64,000 bases of DNA, taken from NCBI RefSeq assembly GCF_004379255.2, contig NC_056052.1, positions 9,293,708 to 9,357,707 on the forward strand. Direction: 5' to 3'. The DNA comes from Salvia splendens. Lineage: Eukaryota > Streptophyta > Magnoliopsida > Lamiales > Lamiaceae. Under the pieces are notes generated by a model, which searched no databases, was not told where the DNA came from, and worked only from the letters and a program-made list of their open reading frames with translations. Positions 36,161-46,752 of this stretch are shown here, piece by piece. Within the stretch, counting starts at the first letter, position 1. Each line of letters opens with the position of its first letter. A program made the position numbers and the translations under genes.

Positions 36161-37275
36161 GAGAGTTGTGATCATATGATAACCCCTAAATATCGTAATA
36201 ACCCTATAACTAAATCAGGACCACACATATTTCTAATCTTGCGGCTGAGATTCAAAGTTAGATTTACTTCATAAAAAAAAGGCGGAGGGGTAAATATGTC
36301 ATTTCGCTCATTTAATTTCTGAATTTCGCCAAATATCACGTAAAATGATAAAATGATATATGTTAGGTTTATTGCATAGAATGATAGTTTTGCCGTATAG
36401 AATGATACTCTGAGTTGATAAAATGATACTCTGAATGATAAAATGATACTCTGAATTTCGCCAAATATCACGTAAAATGATAAAATGATAAAATGATAGG
36501 TTTATTGCATAGAATGATAGTTTTGCCGGATAGAATGATACTCTGAGTTGATAAAATGATACTCTGAGTTGATAAAATGATACTCTGAATTCCGCCAAAT
36601 ATCACGTAAAATGATAAAATGATAGGTTTATTGCATAAAATGATAGTTTTGCCGGATAGAATGATACTCTGAGTTGATAAAATGATACTCTGAATGATAA
36701 AATGATACTCTGAATTTCACCAAATATCACGTAAAATGATAAAATGATAGGTTTATTGCATAGAATGATAGTTTTGCCGGATAGAATGATACTCTGAGTT
36801 GATAAAATGATACTCTGAATTTCGCCAAATATCACGTAAAATGATAAAATGATAAAACGATAGGTTTATTGCATAGAATGATAGTTTTGCCGGATAGAAT
36901 GATACTCTGAGTTGATAAAATGATACTTTTGACTGATAAAATGATAAAATGATACTCACGGCAGATAGAATGATACTTTTGAGTTGATAAAATGATACTT
37001 TTGGCGGATAGAATGATAGTTTTATCGGATAGAATGATAGTTTTGCCGGATAGAATGATACTTTTGGCTTATAATGATAGTTTTGTCATTTTATAGGTCG
37101 AAGTATCATTTTATCGGCTGCGAAATTAAATGAGCGAAATGACAGTTTTACCCCCGCGCTTTTTTTTATGAAGTAAATCTAAGTTTGAATCTCAACCGCA
37201 TGATTAGAAATATGTGTGGTCCAGATTTAGTTATAGGGTTATTACGGAAATTGGGGTTATCAATATAATGCACCC
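36161..37275. mobile_element. Long-TIR, Mutator-like non-autonomous element 1 (TA-microsatellite site)
   Basis: The outer ~150 bp on each side are inverted copies: the left contains 'cgtaataaccctataac', 'ccacacatatttctaatc' and 'gtcatttcgctcatttaat', and the right contains their inverse. Both ends lie against (TA)n tracts. The interior is a tandem array. Long inverted repeats, no transposase and TA-tract flanks fit the MuTAnT type of Mutator-like element described in Medicago. Confidence 0.75.
36325..37095. repeat. ATGATA-rich minisatellite inside element 1
   Basis: 'caaatatcacgtaaaatgat' recurs at about 36330, 36461, 36594, 36720 and 36826, giving units of roughly 106-133 bp built from 'agaatgatagttttgccgg' and 'atgatactctgagttgat'. 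Further right only the short ATGATA module remains. Minus-strand frames through it repeat IILSFYVIFGEIQ; I regard them as by-products. Confidence 0.85.
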
Positions 37276-37276
37276 C

Positions 37277-37302
<26 letters not shown>

Positions 37303-37307
<5 letters not shown>

Positions 37308-38052
37308 ATTATTCACAAATCCACTCTTAAAGACCGAACCACCGAACCATACCAAATTAGGGTTTTTAGATCTTGTTTTTTATGGATGAGAGGCACAAAT
37401 TTATCAATTATTTTCGCCTTCATCACGAGCCTATTTTAATTCATCCGAAGGTAAATAAGTCATACTAACATGTTACGAAGATTTAACTTCATTTCAGTAG
37501 GTTTTTACTTCATTCCAGTAGGATTATTACTTCATTCCAGTACGTAAATGCGGTTTCGCCGTTGCGTGCCGTTCTTTCTCTCTACAATATCTATCACCAC
37601 CGCTACAACGCCGATATGGTGTAATAAACACATGGAATGATGTAATAAATTATTGGAATGAAGTATGTGTAGAAGCATTTGAAGTCCTACTGGAATGAAG
37701 TAAAAACTTTATCCAATGAAGTAATAATATTTCTGAATGAAGTAATAAATGCACTTGAATAAATTGCATTTTTTAATGTAAATAAAGTAAAAACTCAGGT
37801 CAATGAATTCAAATGAAACATGTGTTGAATCATTTCAAAACCTACAGGAAGAAAGTAAAAACATGTTGTAGTTTCAAGGTATTACGTACGGAATGGAGTA
37901 ATAAACCTATACAATGAAGTAAAATGGGCTTGTAATGAAGACCGAAAAATTTACACAGCAGCACATCTCATCAAAAAAACTAGATCTAATTGCCCAGATT
38001 TGGTCTCTAGTTCGGTCTTTAAAATTGGTTCGACATTGATCACAACTCTATA
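37303..38052. mobile_element. Long-TIR, Mutator-like non-autonomous element 2
   Basis: The left end 'cttaaagaccgaaccaccg ... ttagatcttgttttttatg' reappears inverted at the right end ('aaaaactagatctaattg ... cggtctttaaaa'), with moderate divergence. (TA)n tracts flank both sides. The interior has repeated 'acttcattccagta' and 'ggaatgaagtaata' modules and no coding capacity. Confidence 0.65.
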
Positions 38053-38221
38053 TATATATATATATATATGGTTGTGATCAATTGAGATTTTTTAGCCTAA
38101 TTGAGAATTAAGATGCATTATCAGCCACTCATTTTTATTACATGAGTGGTCTAGAATTTGCCACATGGAAAATATTTTTAGATTAATTAATCATGAAATG
38201 GAAGAATGGTAATTTCATATT

Positions 38222-38625
38222 TTAATTAGGGCAGTAGCAGTAAACGATGTCGCACGTGTCGTTAGGGCAGCAGAGCTCGATTCCCCTCCCGCCGATCGCC
38301 TTCTCCAGCGAATCGACGCAAGTCTTGGAGTCGTCGGGGAGCACGGGCATCTCGTAGGCGGGGGCGGCCAACGTCTAGGGCGGGGATTTGGCGGCGGCGG
38401 AGGGGCGCAATGCGGTGGCGGAGTAGAGCGAGGCGATGAAGATGGGGCAGCAGCGGGAGCGGTGGAGCTGGACGGGGGAGTAATTGGGGTCGGGGCGGTG
38501 GTGGGGGTTGGCGCCACATGCGGATTTGATGTAGCGGAAGAGCTGTTCGGGGAGGTCGAGGGGGCAGGCGGAGGCGTCGGATTGCTCCGGGAAGGCGGGG
38601 ATGGTGGGGATGTTATAGGATTTGA
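38222..38625 (-). pseudogene. Captured fragment of At4g28100-like GPI-anchored (SPARK domain) protein gene
   Basis: One minus-strand frame gives NIPTIPAFPEQSDASACPLD, LPEQLFRYIKSACG, LHRSRCCPIFIASLYSATAL, then after a single TAG, MPVLPDDSKTCVDSLEKAIG and RGIELCCPNDTCDIVYCYCP, ending TAA. The cysteine pattern and the LHRSRCCP and LPDDS-TCVDSLE blocks are those of the extracellular SPARK domain of uncharacterised plant GPI-anchored proteins such as At4g28100. The fragment lacks the signal peptide and the C-terminal anchor signal, so only a truncated piece was captured. It is about 65% GC by eye in AT-rich surroundings. A proline-rich frame over 38215-38766 is a shadow. Confidence 0.85.
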
Positions 38626-38814
38626 ACTTTTTGCAAGCTTAATTATTGATTCGTTTATGGAATTGGAAGTTTTAGGGTTTGGATTATCAGTTGTGTTGGA
38701 TGTGAGCTGGATTGAGGAATCAAGCTTAAACATAATGCACTCTAGGTGTTTGGTGATATTCCCCATTTGGAAATTGGTTGCTAAGAGTTAGATTCAAGAT
38801 TTAGCTATCTCCCT

Positions 38815-39270
38815 TTTTTAATGTCAACCACGCACATATAATGTCAACTACATATATAATCTATGTCAACTACATATACAATTCATGTCAACGACACACA
38901 TATAATGTCAACTGCATATACAATTCACGTCAACTGTACACATATAATGTCAACTATGTGTACAATCCATGTCAATTACATATACAATCCATGTCAACTG
39001 CATACATATAATGTCAACTAAATATATCTACATATATTATATAATATATGTAAAACGTTGTTGTTGACATAAATAATATAGGTCGTTGACATGAAAATAT
39101 TTTTTGTTGACATTAATTATTTGTAAAATGTTGGTGTTGACATAATAGTTGATATAAATAACGTTTGTTGTTGACATCATAGTTGACATAATGTCTCTTT
39201 AGTTGACATCACGCGAAAATGACAATTATGCCCCCTAATTGACATAATGTCTCTGTAGTTGACATCGCGC
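38815..39270. repeat. ATGTCAACTA / GTTGACAT repeat block
   Basis: The left part has about ten 'atgtcaact...catata' units spaced 20-40 bp. The right part has the inverse 'gttgacat'. The block is therefore partly self-complementary and lies inside long-TIR element 3. Confidence 0.8.
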
Positions 39271-39345
39271 GAAAATTGTGAATGAGTGGTTGAAAATGCA
39301 TCTTAGTTCTCAATTAGGCCCAAAAATCTCAACCTAACAGGACCG

Positions 39346-40200
39346 TGTATATATATATATATATATATAACGTAAATTCTATTGGAAGAGTGAAATATAT
39401 GGAATTTATATGGCTGATATAATTCTTTAAACTCAAACAAAAATATTTTAATATTTCACATTGGAATTTATTGTGTCTATGATGCCGTTACTTCTTCAAC
39501 ATAGTGTCCACTGGAAATAATTAACATAACACGTTATAATATTCCACTTTGCCAACGAGGTAATATCCTACAAAATTTGACACTTATCAAATAAAATGAA
39601 AGGTTAAAAAAGTTATAAGAAATTTATTATTAATTTAAGTTTTAATAAATGACATTAAACTCCCTAAAATTCATTCAAATATACTATACTATAATTATTA
39701 ATCTAAAAGTGTCACTTTATCATGGACGATAGAAAAAGTTAGAGGTAAGGCGTAGTTCTATAAATGCATGCAGAATCGCAAAATGGACACAATAAAAATG
39801 ATACTTACTCAATAACAACAGGATGCCGAAAAGGAGAAGGCGAGTGAGAAACATAAATGGGTTTTTTTGTTTGTGTTTCATGGGTGCATCACAACTACAT
39901 AGAGAGAGCATACGAGTAGTGCGCGACAACTAATGAGATTTTCACTCGTGGATATGAAAAGGTAGAGTGAGAAGTAAAAAAGGAGCAAAACTTTTTCTGA
40001 TGTTTGAAATAGAAAGGATATAGAAAGCATACTTGCAATATGGCCATCTCTATTCTGAATATGCCTTTTGTGATGCTAATCTCATATTAATATAATTGAT
40101 TTGTACTTCCATAGTAATATTGCATCGGTACAAGTTTCTTGAGTGAGCTTGTGTTTTGGAAGTAATGTATTTTATTTTGTTACTTTCTTTTTATATTTTC
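39346..40200. other. Intergenic, no gene seen
   Basis: AT-rich sequence following the (TA)n tract. Nothing recognised. Confidence 0.35.
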
Positions 40201-40494
40201 CAATGAAGCAATTTTATATATATATATATATTTTAATTTTCAATGTAAACATACATTTAAAGGTCGATCTATGATAGGCTCGAATTCGTGATCTTTGATC
40301 CAAGTATTAACCACTCGTGACTTTCAATACAAGAGTGAGAAATATAACCAAGCGTGTTTTAATTGACGTGTTTTTGATGCATTTATTAGTTTCGAAACTT
40401 CTTTGATTATAGGATTAGTTTTTATTGGTATAATAAATCGTTACTATATTTATTTTGAATTCATAATTTTATAATTGTGCAAATAGAAAATCAT

Positions 40495-40526
40495 TTTGAT
40501 CGTGCATCGCACGAGTGTGATACTAG
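40495..40526 (+). mobile_element. Possible Helitron 3' terminus
   Basis: A perfect short hairpin CGTGCATCGCACG (40501-40513) is followed by nine bases and CTAG, then T. Helitrons end in CTRR with a hairpin about 10 nt upstream and insert between A and T. The 5' end and body cannot be identified, so this stands on the terminus alone. Confidence 0.45.
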
Positions 40527-40539
40527 TTAATACAGTATA

Positions 40540-42383
40540 AAAGAAGAGTTTTAAGACTATTAACTGAAATATCATTTTAGAGGGAAATATGACTATTGAT
40601 CAAATTAAAAAGGCAAAAACTATTGGATTTCACCATTGTCCAATAAAATATGGAGAAGTAGGCCTCACAAAGAAGTTCTATATTTTAATTCATTCATATA
40701 CTATTATGTGTTTATTTAATTGCTTATCCGTTCATTGAAAAAATATTTTAAAAGATGATTAAATAATATGGTTTGTTGACATAAATTAATCTTAAGTGTT
40801 ATTTATAGTTAAGTAAAAAAACAATAACAATAATATATAGAAAATTAATATATGATATGAAGTATTAAAAAGATTAATAAAAGTATGATCAAAACAATAA
40901 TAATAATAAATGTACTAAATATCATGAACTAAAAATTAAATACTTTAAAATACTAAAATCTTAATACACACTAACTAATTAATCAAATTATTGAAGTAGT
41001 GTTATATGCTCATCATACTTTCTATTTTTAAAATATGAATATTCTAGAAATTAATTATCATGCATGTTAAAAGATCATGCAACATAATTAAGTATGATTA
41101 CCATTTAATTTATATTAAAAAAATTTACTTAATTATTATTTTTTCTAAATAATAATAATAATATAGTTGTATAAAATAATTAAAATTATTTAAATACCTC
41201 AAACAATAACTAAAATTAAACTCAACAAGGCGACCAGAATGTAGTAGTAGAATGTATTGGAGGTGTTCACAATATGGTGCATAAGATAAGAAGAAATTCT
41301 ACAATATGACAAAACTGATCAAATAATGTTCCGAGCAACCGATCTTCACCGCTATCTGATTGTTGACCAGGGTTCTCATTCTAGCTGTAGAAGCCTGGAC
41401 TTCCAATAATTGTTTCTATTAGTGGGACTAATCTTATACACAACCTAATAATATGTGCAAACCACTTTAATTGTTGTAAGTGAGCATGTTTAGTGAGTGA
41501 TGACCAACAAAGTAACAAATCAATATAACTTGTGAGGCAACTGTTGATGCAAAACCCTACCACATTATGATTTTATCTCATTAAAGTGCTTTTAACAGCA
41601 TTCATCATCCAAGTATCAGTTCTTTGTATTCTGAGTTGAAGAAAAATATGATTGTGAAAATCATCAATTTTCCAGCTAACATGCATTATGTTTTTCCTCA
41701 CTGCTCAAGATACAATCTTCTTCTAGCTGTTCTTCAATTATTTTTCTTTTATATTACTGATATCCAAGGTTCGAATGCAGCTTTAGAGTAAACAAAAAAA
41801 ACATATGAGGAATTGCTTCAATATATTTATTCTTCAATGGCTTTGACAAGTGACGCTTCCTCCATGGCTTATAGATATTGTGAATATACTAACAAAATCT
41901 TAGTATCTAATCTTGCACCATTCAAATCAAGCAAGAAATATACTTCACCCCAGGGCCAATTAGCCTATACATCATGTAAGAAAACTAATAGTAATTCATA
42001 AATATGAAAAGGTAAATTCTTTGAACTCCCTCTTAAATACTACAGCCTTGACTTTCATTTTTTCATTGTTTACTAGAAAAAATGTATCTAAAAAGCCAAA
42101 AGGGGCACTTTCAAACATGTTAAGAATGAGAAAGCTCCCCAAGTCAAGGTGTAAAAACTAAAAACAGTTCCACCATATATACCAGTGCTAACCACACATG
42201 GAATTTCTCTTGATCTATGACTTATAAAATTTCTTGTTACATTATTTCGATCTAAGTTGACAGTTCCTAGAATTTCTGACACTTCAAACAATTGTAAGCC
42301 TTCAAGCTCCGTAGATCGCATATTATTTTTCTTTGTTTCATAGCAAGCACTAGAACTAGACAAACTTCAGCACATATATTCTA
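40540..42383. other. Intergenic, no supported gene
   Basis: Very AT-rich to about 41220, then less so. Short minus-strand frames at 41381-41563 and 42088-42363 match nothing I recognise and show no family motifs. A non-coding transcript cannot be excluded. Confidence 0.35.
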
Positions 42384-42548
42384 AGGTGGTGTTCGGTTTC
42401 CTAGATAAAATAATATCAAGATATAATATAAGATTGAGTTATGAGATATTTTAGTCATCGGGGATTAGCTATGACTAATTATCTCATGATTATCCATCCA
42501 TCTAGGATTGAATTGTGGGATTGAATCTCATGAACCAAACACACTACA
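42384..42548. mobile_element. MITE of the GTGTTTGGTT type
   Basis: The left end GGTGTTCGGTTTCCTAGATA and the right end TCATGAACCAAACACAC are imperfect inverted repeats around a short AT-rich body. I cannot fix the target duplication, so the superfamily (hAT or Harbinger) is open. Confidence 0.55.
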
Positions 42549-42738
42549 ACATAAAATTTTGAGGACAATGTACCACATATTGATTTTTTCATTTATTCCG
42601 AATAATCACTCCACCGCTAGCTAGTTCATATCGACAGTAACAGAAAGAGCAAACGGCTAAATCAAAAGGCGGGGACACAACACATTAAATGAGTACAAAA
42701 CCGCAATTAGAGAAAGGAGATGTACCTAAGAACAAAAT

Positions 42739-43051
42739 TCAAGTAGCACCAACAATAATATTGTTGATTGGAATGAAAATTAACTTGACGAAGAAACCAA
42801 CGAAGCCCATCACGACGAACCCGATAGCTGTCCGAGTGGCTACCTTGGTGAATTCTACACGATAATCAAATTTCAAAAGATCAGGTAAAAATTCTCGTTC
42901 TTCAACCACCACGCGCCAAAAAACAAGAAGCTAAAATCAAATTAAGAGGAATATTACCTTTGCGATCAGGCTTGTGGCATCGCTTGACGAGACGAACGCT
43001 GTCCTTGGAGAAATCTCTCAGTGGATCGAAAATTGAATCCAGAGCATCCAT
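42739..43051 (-). CDS. SEC61G: Protein transport protein SEC61 subunit gamma
   Basis: Exons 43051-42958 and 42854-42739 with a GT-AG intron (GTAATATTCC ... ATCGTGTAG) join to a 69-residue protein, the exact length of the Arabidopsis subunit. It reads [60 protein letters not shown] and INNIIVGAT. It is the small tail-anchored subunit that clamps the SEC61 alpha channel of the ER translocon; residues 41-60 form the single membrane segment. All codons, splice sites and the stop are intact, so it is likely functional. Confidence 0.97.
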
Positions 43052-43416
43052 TTCCTGATAGAATTCGATTTCTTTACTTCTTCGCCTGGATCTATAAAAT
43101 TGATTCGGATTGAAGACGAAGTGAGGGTTTTATATTGGGGAAAGGGGCAAAATAATTTTCGACAAGTTGTGGATTGCAGATTGGTCCAAGTCAACGAAGT
43201 ATGACGCTGACCGAAGTTCCCTATATACCCCTGAAAATTAATGGATTTTTATAACCGTTATATAATTGAGAATCATAGTACTAGTATTTGATTAATTTTT
43301 CTTTCTCTCACAATTTAATGTTTCTTCAATCCAATAATATCTCTGTAAAAGATATACTACAGCAAAAATAGGATTATATCTAGAGAAAGAAAGGTTTTTG
43401 TATGTAAAATTATATA
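43052..43416 (-). promoter_or_regulatory. SEC61 gamma upstream region
   Basis: Contains the 5' UTR and presumably the promoter of the minus-strand SEC61 gamma gene. It is short because a Stowaway-like MITE lies at 43417. No specific elements are claimed. Confidence 0.4.
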
Positions 43417-43629
43417 ATCCATTCGTCCCATAAGATAGAGATTTTTTCTAGTTCATCTCGTAAAAATAGTTCACTTCTATTTTTGGTAACTTTTTTTCTC
43501 TTTAATGAGCTGGACCTTATTCTCTATTTTTCAATAATTTTTTCTTTCTGTATTTCTTCTACTTTATCAATTATGCATTAAAATTTGTGTCGTCCCAAAT
43601 ATCTGTATAGAGATGGGACAAAGGGATTA
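43417..43629. mobile_element. Stowaway-like MITE, diverged
   Basis: The left end ATCCATTCGTCCCATAAGAT and the right end ATGGGACAAAGGGAT are inverted, with TA on both sides. About 213 bp, no coding capacity. Confidence 0.7.
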
Positions 43630-44013
43630 AAAAATTTAGTCTTTATTTGTATAGAATAAATAGAATACTAGTACTAATTTTGGTAAATTTTTGTTTTTAT
43701 GAGTATAATAAAAAAATATACAAGCACCAATGTGATTGTGATAAATGACTCATGCATTGAAGGGAGATGAAGATCAAGTGATCACTTTTCTCCACATTCA
43801 TAGATAAATTAAGATCTTGAGAGGAAATTTCTTCAGATATAAAAGAATGCTGTCAACATTCTGCTGGTTGTTTTATTGCCCTAAGTTGGTTTGAGTTACC
43901 TTAAAAAAGTGCTGCTTTGAGCAAGCTAGTCAGGAGAATTATTTTCATCAAATGTTCTTTTACTTGATAGCTAAAACTTAAATGTTCTTACATATTTATA
44001 CAAATAACTTCAC

Positions 44014-44638
44014 TCATTTGCTGCTGCAAAAGTGGCCGACATGTCGAAGGATTTTGTTCTTACCAAGAGGCAGGTAAGCTTTGAAGAATGAGCATGTGCA
44101 TAGCACAAAATCTGGTGCAAGATGCAGCTGATCTTCACCTATAACCAATGCTGTAGCATCAAGCAGAACAAGCCATGAGTTCTGATGAGCTTCTGAAATC
44201 CAATGCATGGAGTATCGCGTTCCATTTACTTCGACCAGGTAGGAAAACAAGCCATGAGTTCTGTGAACCCTTGATCCTCAAATCCAACCAAGATTCTGGT
44301 GCCACAATCACTCTCGATTCCTTGTAGGTTGCGAATTCTCCGCGTTCCCCTTGAAAAAGAGGTAGCTTTCTCCAACCTACATCATCGCATCCTTATAGTT
44401 CTGAGTGAAGAGGACAAGATATTCCTCATCTAGTAATCCACAGTGTTTCAAAATCTTGTTTCTAGCTTGAATTTCAGGAATGGAGACAAAGCTCCCGACA
44501 AAAGAGGACTTTTTGGTGAGGATGCTGGGGCCTGAGAAGTCTTGATGGCTCCAGCTGTGTTTTCTCAAGATCAGGGAGGCTCCTGGTGATACAGAGATCA
44601 TACACATCAGTTTTCTATCCTCATTCCACGAGGGTGTT
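44014..44638 (-). pseudogene. Fragment of a molybdenum-cofactor-sulfurase-like PLP transferase gene
   Basis: Minus-strand pieces in order: SSFVGSFVSIPEIQARNKIL, KHCGLLDEEYLVLFTQNYKD, AMM and GESYLFFKGN-like text, then KESRVIVAPESWLDL-like text in another frame, then GLFSYLVEVNGTRYSMHWIS, EAHQNSWLVLLDATALVIGE and DQLHLAPDFVLCT. This is the class-V aminotransferase fold of plant MOCOS-like proteins (At5g66950 type). Frameshifts separate the pieces and the PLP-lysine region is not seen. The fragment is abruptly bounded at 44639 by a gypsy LTR. Confidence 0.82.
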
Positions 44639-45860
44639 TGTCACGACCACACTTCCTAAGAATAGGAAGCACATGGAATCGTGACTAGTGGGGGAATTAA
44701 GAAGCGGGGAACAAGGGGGTAGCAATCAAGGAAATACGACATATCGATCCAAAGATGAAATTTCATTTATCGAACAAAGTTTCAAATCCCGAAAGTACAT
44801 AACGTGAATAACATAGTTTGACAATTCAAAGGAAATAAAAAGAAATTCTTAAAACGTAGAGTAGCGGAAGCAATTGAGAGTCTAACTACTACTATGTCTG
44901 AGGACATGGTAGTAACCGGAACAGTTATTGAATACAATTCTTGGCTCATTGCTCAACATCCTCTGCCTCCCGACCTCGCTCAACCTGCACATAGGGAAAA
45001 CATATGCAGGGGCTGAGTACTTAATGCACTCAGTGAACTCATGCCCGAAATACATTTATCGATTAAGTTATGTCAAGCCATCATTGAGTGAAACTCGGGT
45101 TTTACTTTAAAAGACCGAGAAACACTAAATCATTCCTTAAATAAAATTATGCCTGCAGGCAATCGTCATCCTCCATCATGTACCATATCTGAACCATCAT
45201 GTGAAACGAGAATGTGGCCACAAACTCGATCACTGGACCGGCCGACTTAGAAGACGGCTCACGATCCTCATCAGTGCACTAGTCCGAGTAGGGACTCACT
45301 CCCTAGTCAGACCCGAATTCGTTAACCATCAAAGTCTAGTAGGACATTATCCTAATAGACAATCAGATAAGCAATTTCAAAACATAAAATACGGCATGAC
45401 ATACTATTTAAAACCACCTTTATTTCACCATAAACATATCATTTCAACATAAAAGAACTTAGGTAATAAAGCCCACCTCGAAATCTTAGAATTTCCTTAA
45501 ATAGCTTCTCGTTCCGACTTTAGAGTGCGTGCGAACCACCTTTTCGGAAAATACATAAAGTTCACATCAAATCTCGGTAACGAAGGCATGCACTCTAATT
45601 AAAATCTTTTAATTTGTTTTCTCGGTTTTCGTGCATTTTTTATTATTCGGCACGCGACGTCGGTCGGCCGCTTACGCTCGTTCTTTCCTCCGTTGGCTCC
45701 TCGTATTTTCCATGATGTCGGAAATAAATTTCCTAAAATTATTTAAACGCATACTTAATTTATCGCAATTATTTCTCTTCGTAATATTTTTACTTCGCAC
45801 TTGGGGTAGTATTATTCGCCCTTCGAAAAAAATTCCGGGATTTAATTAAATATTCATCAC
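44639..45860 (-). mobile_element. Gypsy-type LTR, inverted copy
   Basis: On the minus strand it ends GTGGTCGTGACA at 44639 and contains the family landmarks in order: 'gcgtaagcggccgac', 'gaggtgggctt', 'gggccgcc'-less central part, 'ggccggtccagtgatcgag', 'ggccacattctc', 'gcccctgcatatgttttccc' and 'tatgtgcaggttgagcg'. The upstream edge is uncertain; similarity may reach about 46300. No second LTR was found. Confidence 0.7.
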
Positions 45861-46588
45861 GATTAATTATCGGCCCAAAGATTTATTCCCCCACCTTATA
45901 TCTCCAATTAAAGTTTTAAAGCCCAACACAATTTAATTGGAGCTCAACTAACCAAAATATTTCATTTTAGTTTAATAGGCCCATTTTAAAAAAAAAACAA
46001 AAGGAGAGGCCCAACTTTAATTAAAGAATAGAGCCCAAAAGGAAAATGATCCAATTATACTCCCATCCTCCACAATCGGTCAACCCCTCTTCTTCTTCGC
46101 TGCTGCTGTCGCGGGGGAGGCGCCGCCGCTGCTGTCGCAGAGAGGTCCAGCCGCCGGGAGGAGCTGCTGCCGGAGTCGCCGGACAGCGCAGCTGCTGTCG
46201 CCGGCTCCCTCCCTTCCGCCAGCCGCTGTTTCCGTCGGGAACGCCGCTGCCGGCAGCTTCCTCCTCCCCGAAACCATTCCGAACCCGCCCGGAAACACTC
46301 CAAAAAGACCCGCAAGGTGTATTTTTATTATCAAGTTACGTTCTTTGGGACTTTCGATCGCATACGGCGAATGTTCGATTAATTTCAATTGTTGGATTGT
46401 TTGATTTATGTTAATTGTTGAATTTTCTTGTGGGAGGTTCATGTGTGATGATATGCAATGTATACAATGATCCAAAAAGAAGGGATTATACCTCAAAGAA
46501 GGATTTGAACTTGATGGTGGATGGGCAAGAATGGTGGAAGTTCCTCTTCTTTCTCCTTCTGCTCTCACTCTATCTTTCGGGGGCAAGG
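45861..46588. other. GC-rich block and flanks, no supported gene
   Basis: 46080-46310 is GC-rich and open in several frames with low-complexity arginine, serine or alanine products. Part of it resembles the GC-rich inner LTR text at 28985-29060 ('cgggttcggaatggtttcgggg'), so it may belong to the adjacent LTR. I do not support a protein. Confidence 0.4.
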
Positions 46589-46752
46589 ATCCCCTGATGT
46601 GCACAGCAGGGGCTGTGCCAATATTTACACACACACCATATTATTTCATAATAAAATATATTAATATTTTAATATTATAATTTTAAATTAAAATAATGAA
46701 ATGAGTGTAACAACATCCCCTGCTGTGCTATCAGCCACAGCAGGGGATCCAA
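46589..46752. mobile_element. Small MITE with GGATCCCCTG ends
   Basis: The left end GGATCCCCTGATGTGCACAG and the right end CACAGCAGGGGATCC form inverted repeats, with extra internal CAGCAGGGG copies, in about 164 bp. The loop is AT-rich. TSD unclear. Confidence 0.6.

Larger units (their letters stand above)
38070..39345. mobile_element. Long-TIR, Mutator-like element 3 with captured gene fragment (Pack-MULE-like)
   Basis: The left end 'ttgagattttttagcctaat ... aagatgcattatcagccac' is inverted at the right end ('gtggttgaaaatgcatctt ... attaggcccaaaaatctc'). (TA)n tracts lie outside both ends. The interior holds a GC-rich fragment of a host gene (38222-38625) and a 'atgtcaacta'/'gttgacat' repeat block (38815-39270). 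This is the usual build of a Pack-MULE. Confidence 0.75.

Noticed and set aside
36172..36959. ORFs with repeated IILSFYVIFGEIQ-like peptides
   Set aside because: By-product of an ATGATA-based tandem array inside a TIR element.
36325..37095. CRISPR-like spaced repeats
   Set aside because: Units are adjacent and variable, without unique spacers, and the genome is a plant nuclear one.
38215..38766. 183-codon proline/serine-rich minus-strand ORF
   Set aside because: It is a shifted frame over the SPARK-domain fragment, whose cysteine-patterned frame is the real ancestral one.
46046..46414. 122-codon Arg/Pro/Ser-rich plus-strand ORF
   Set aside because: Low complexity, several frames open at once, and partial similarity to GC-rich LTR text.
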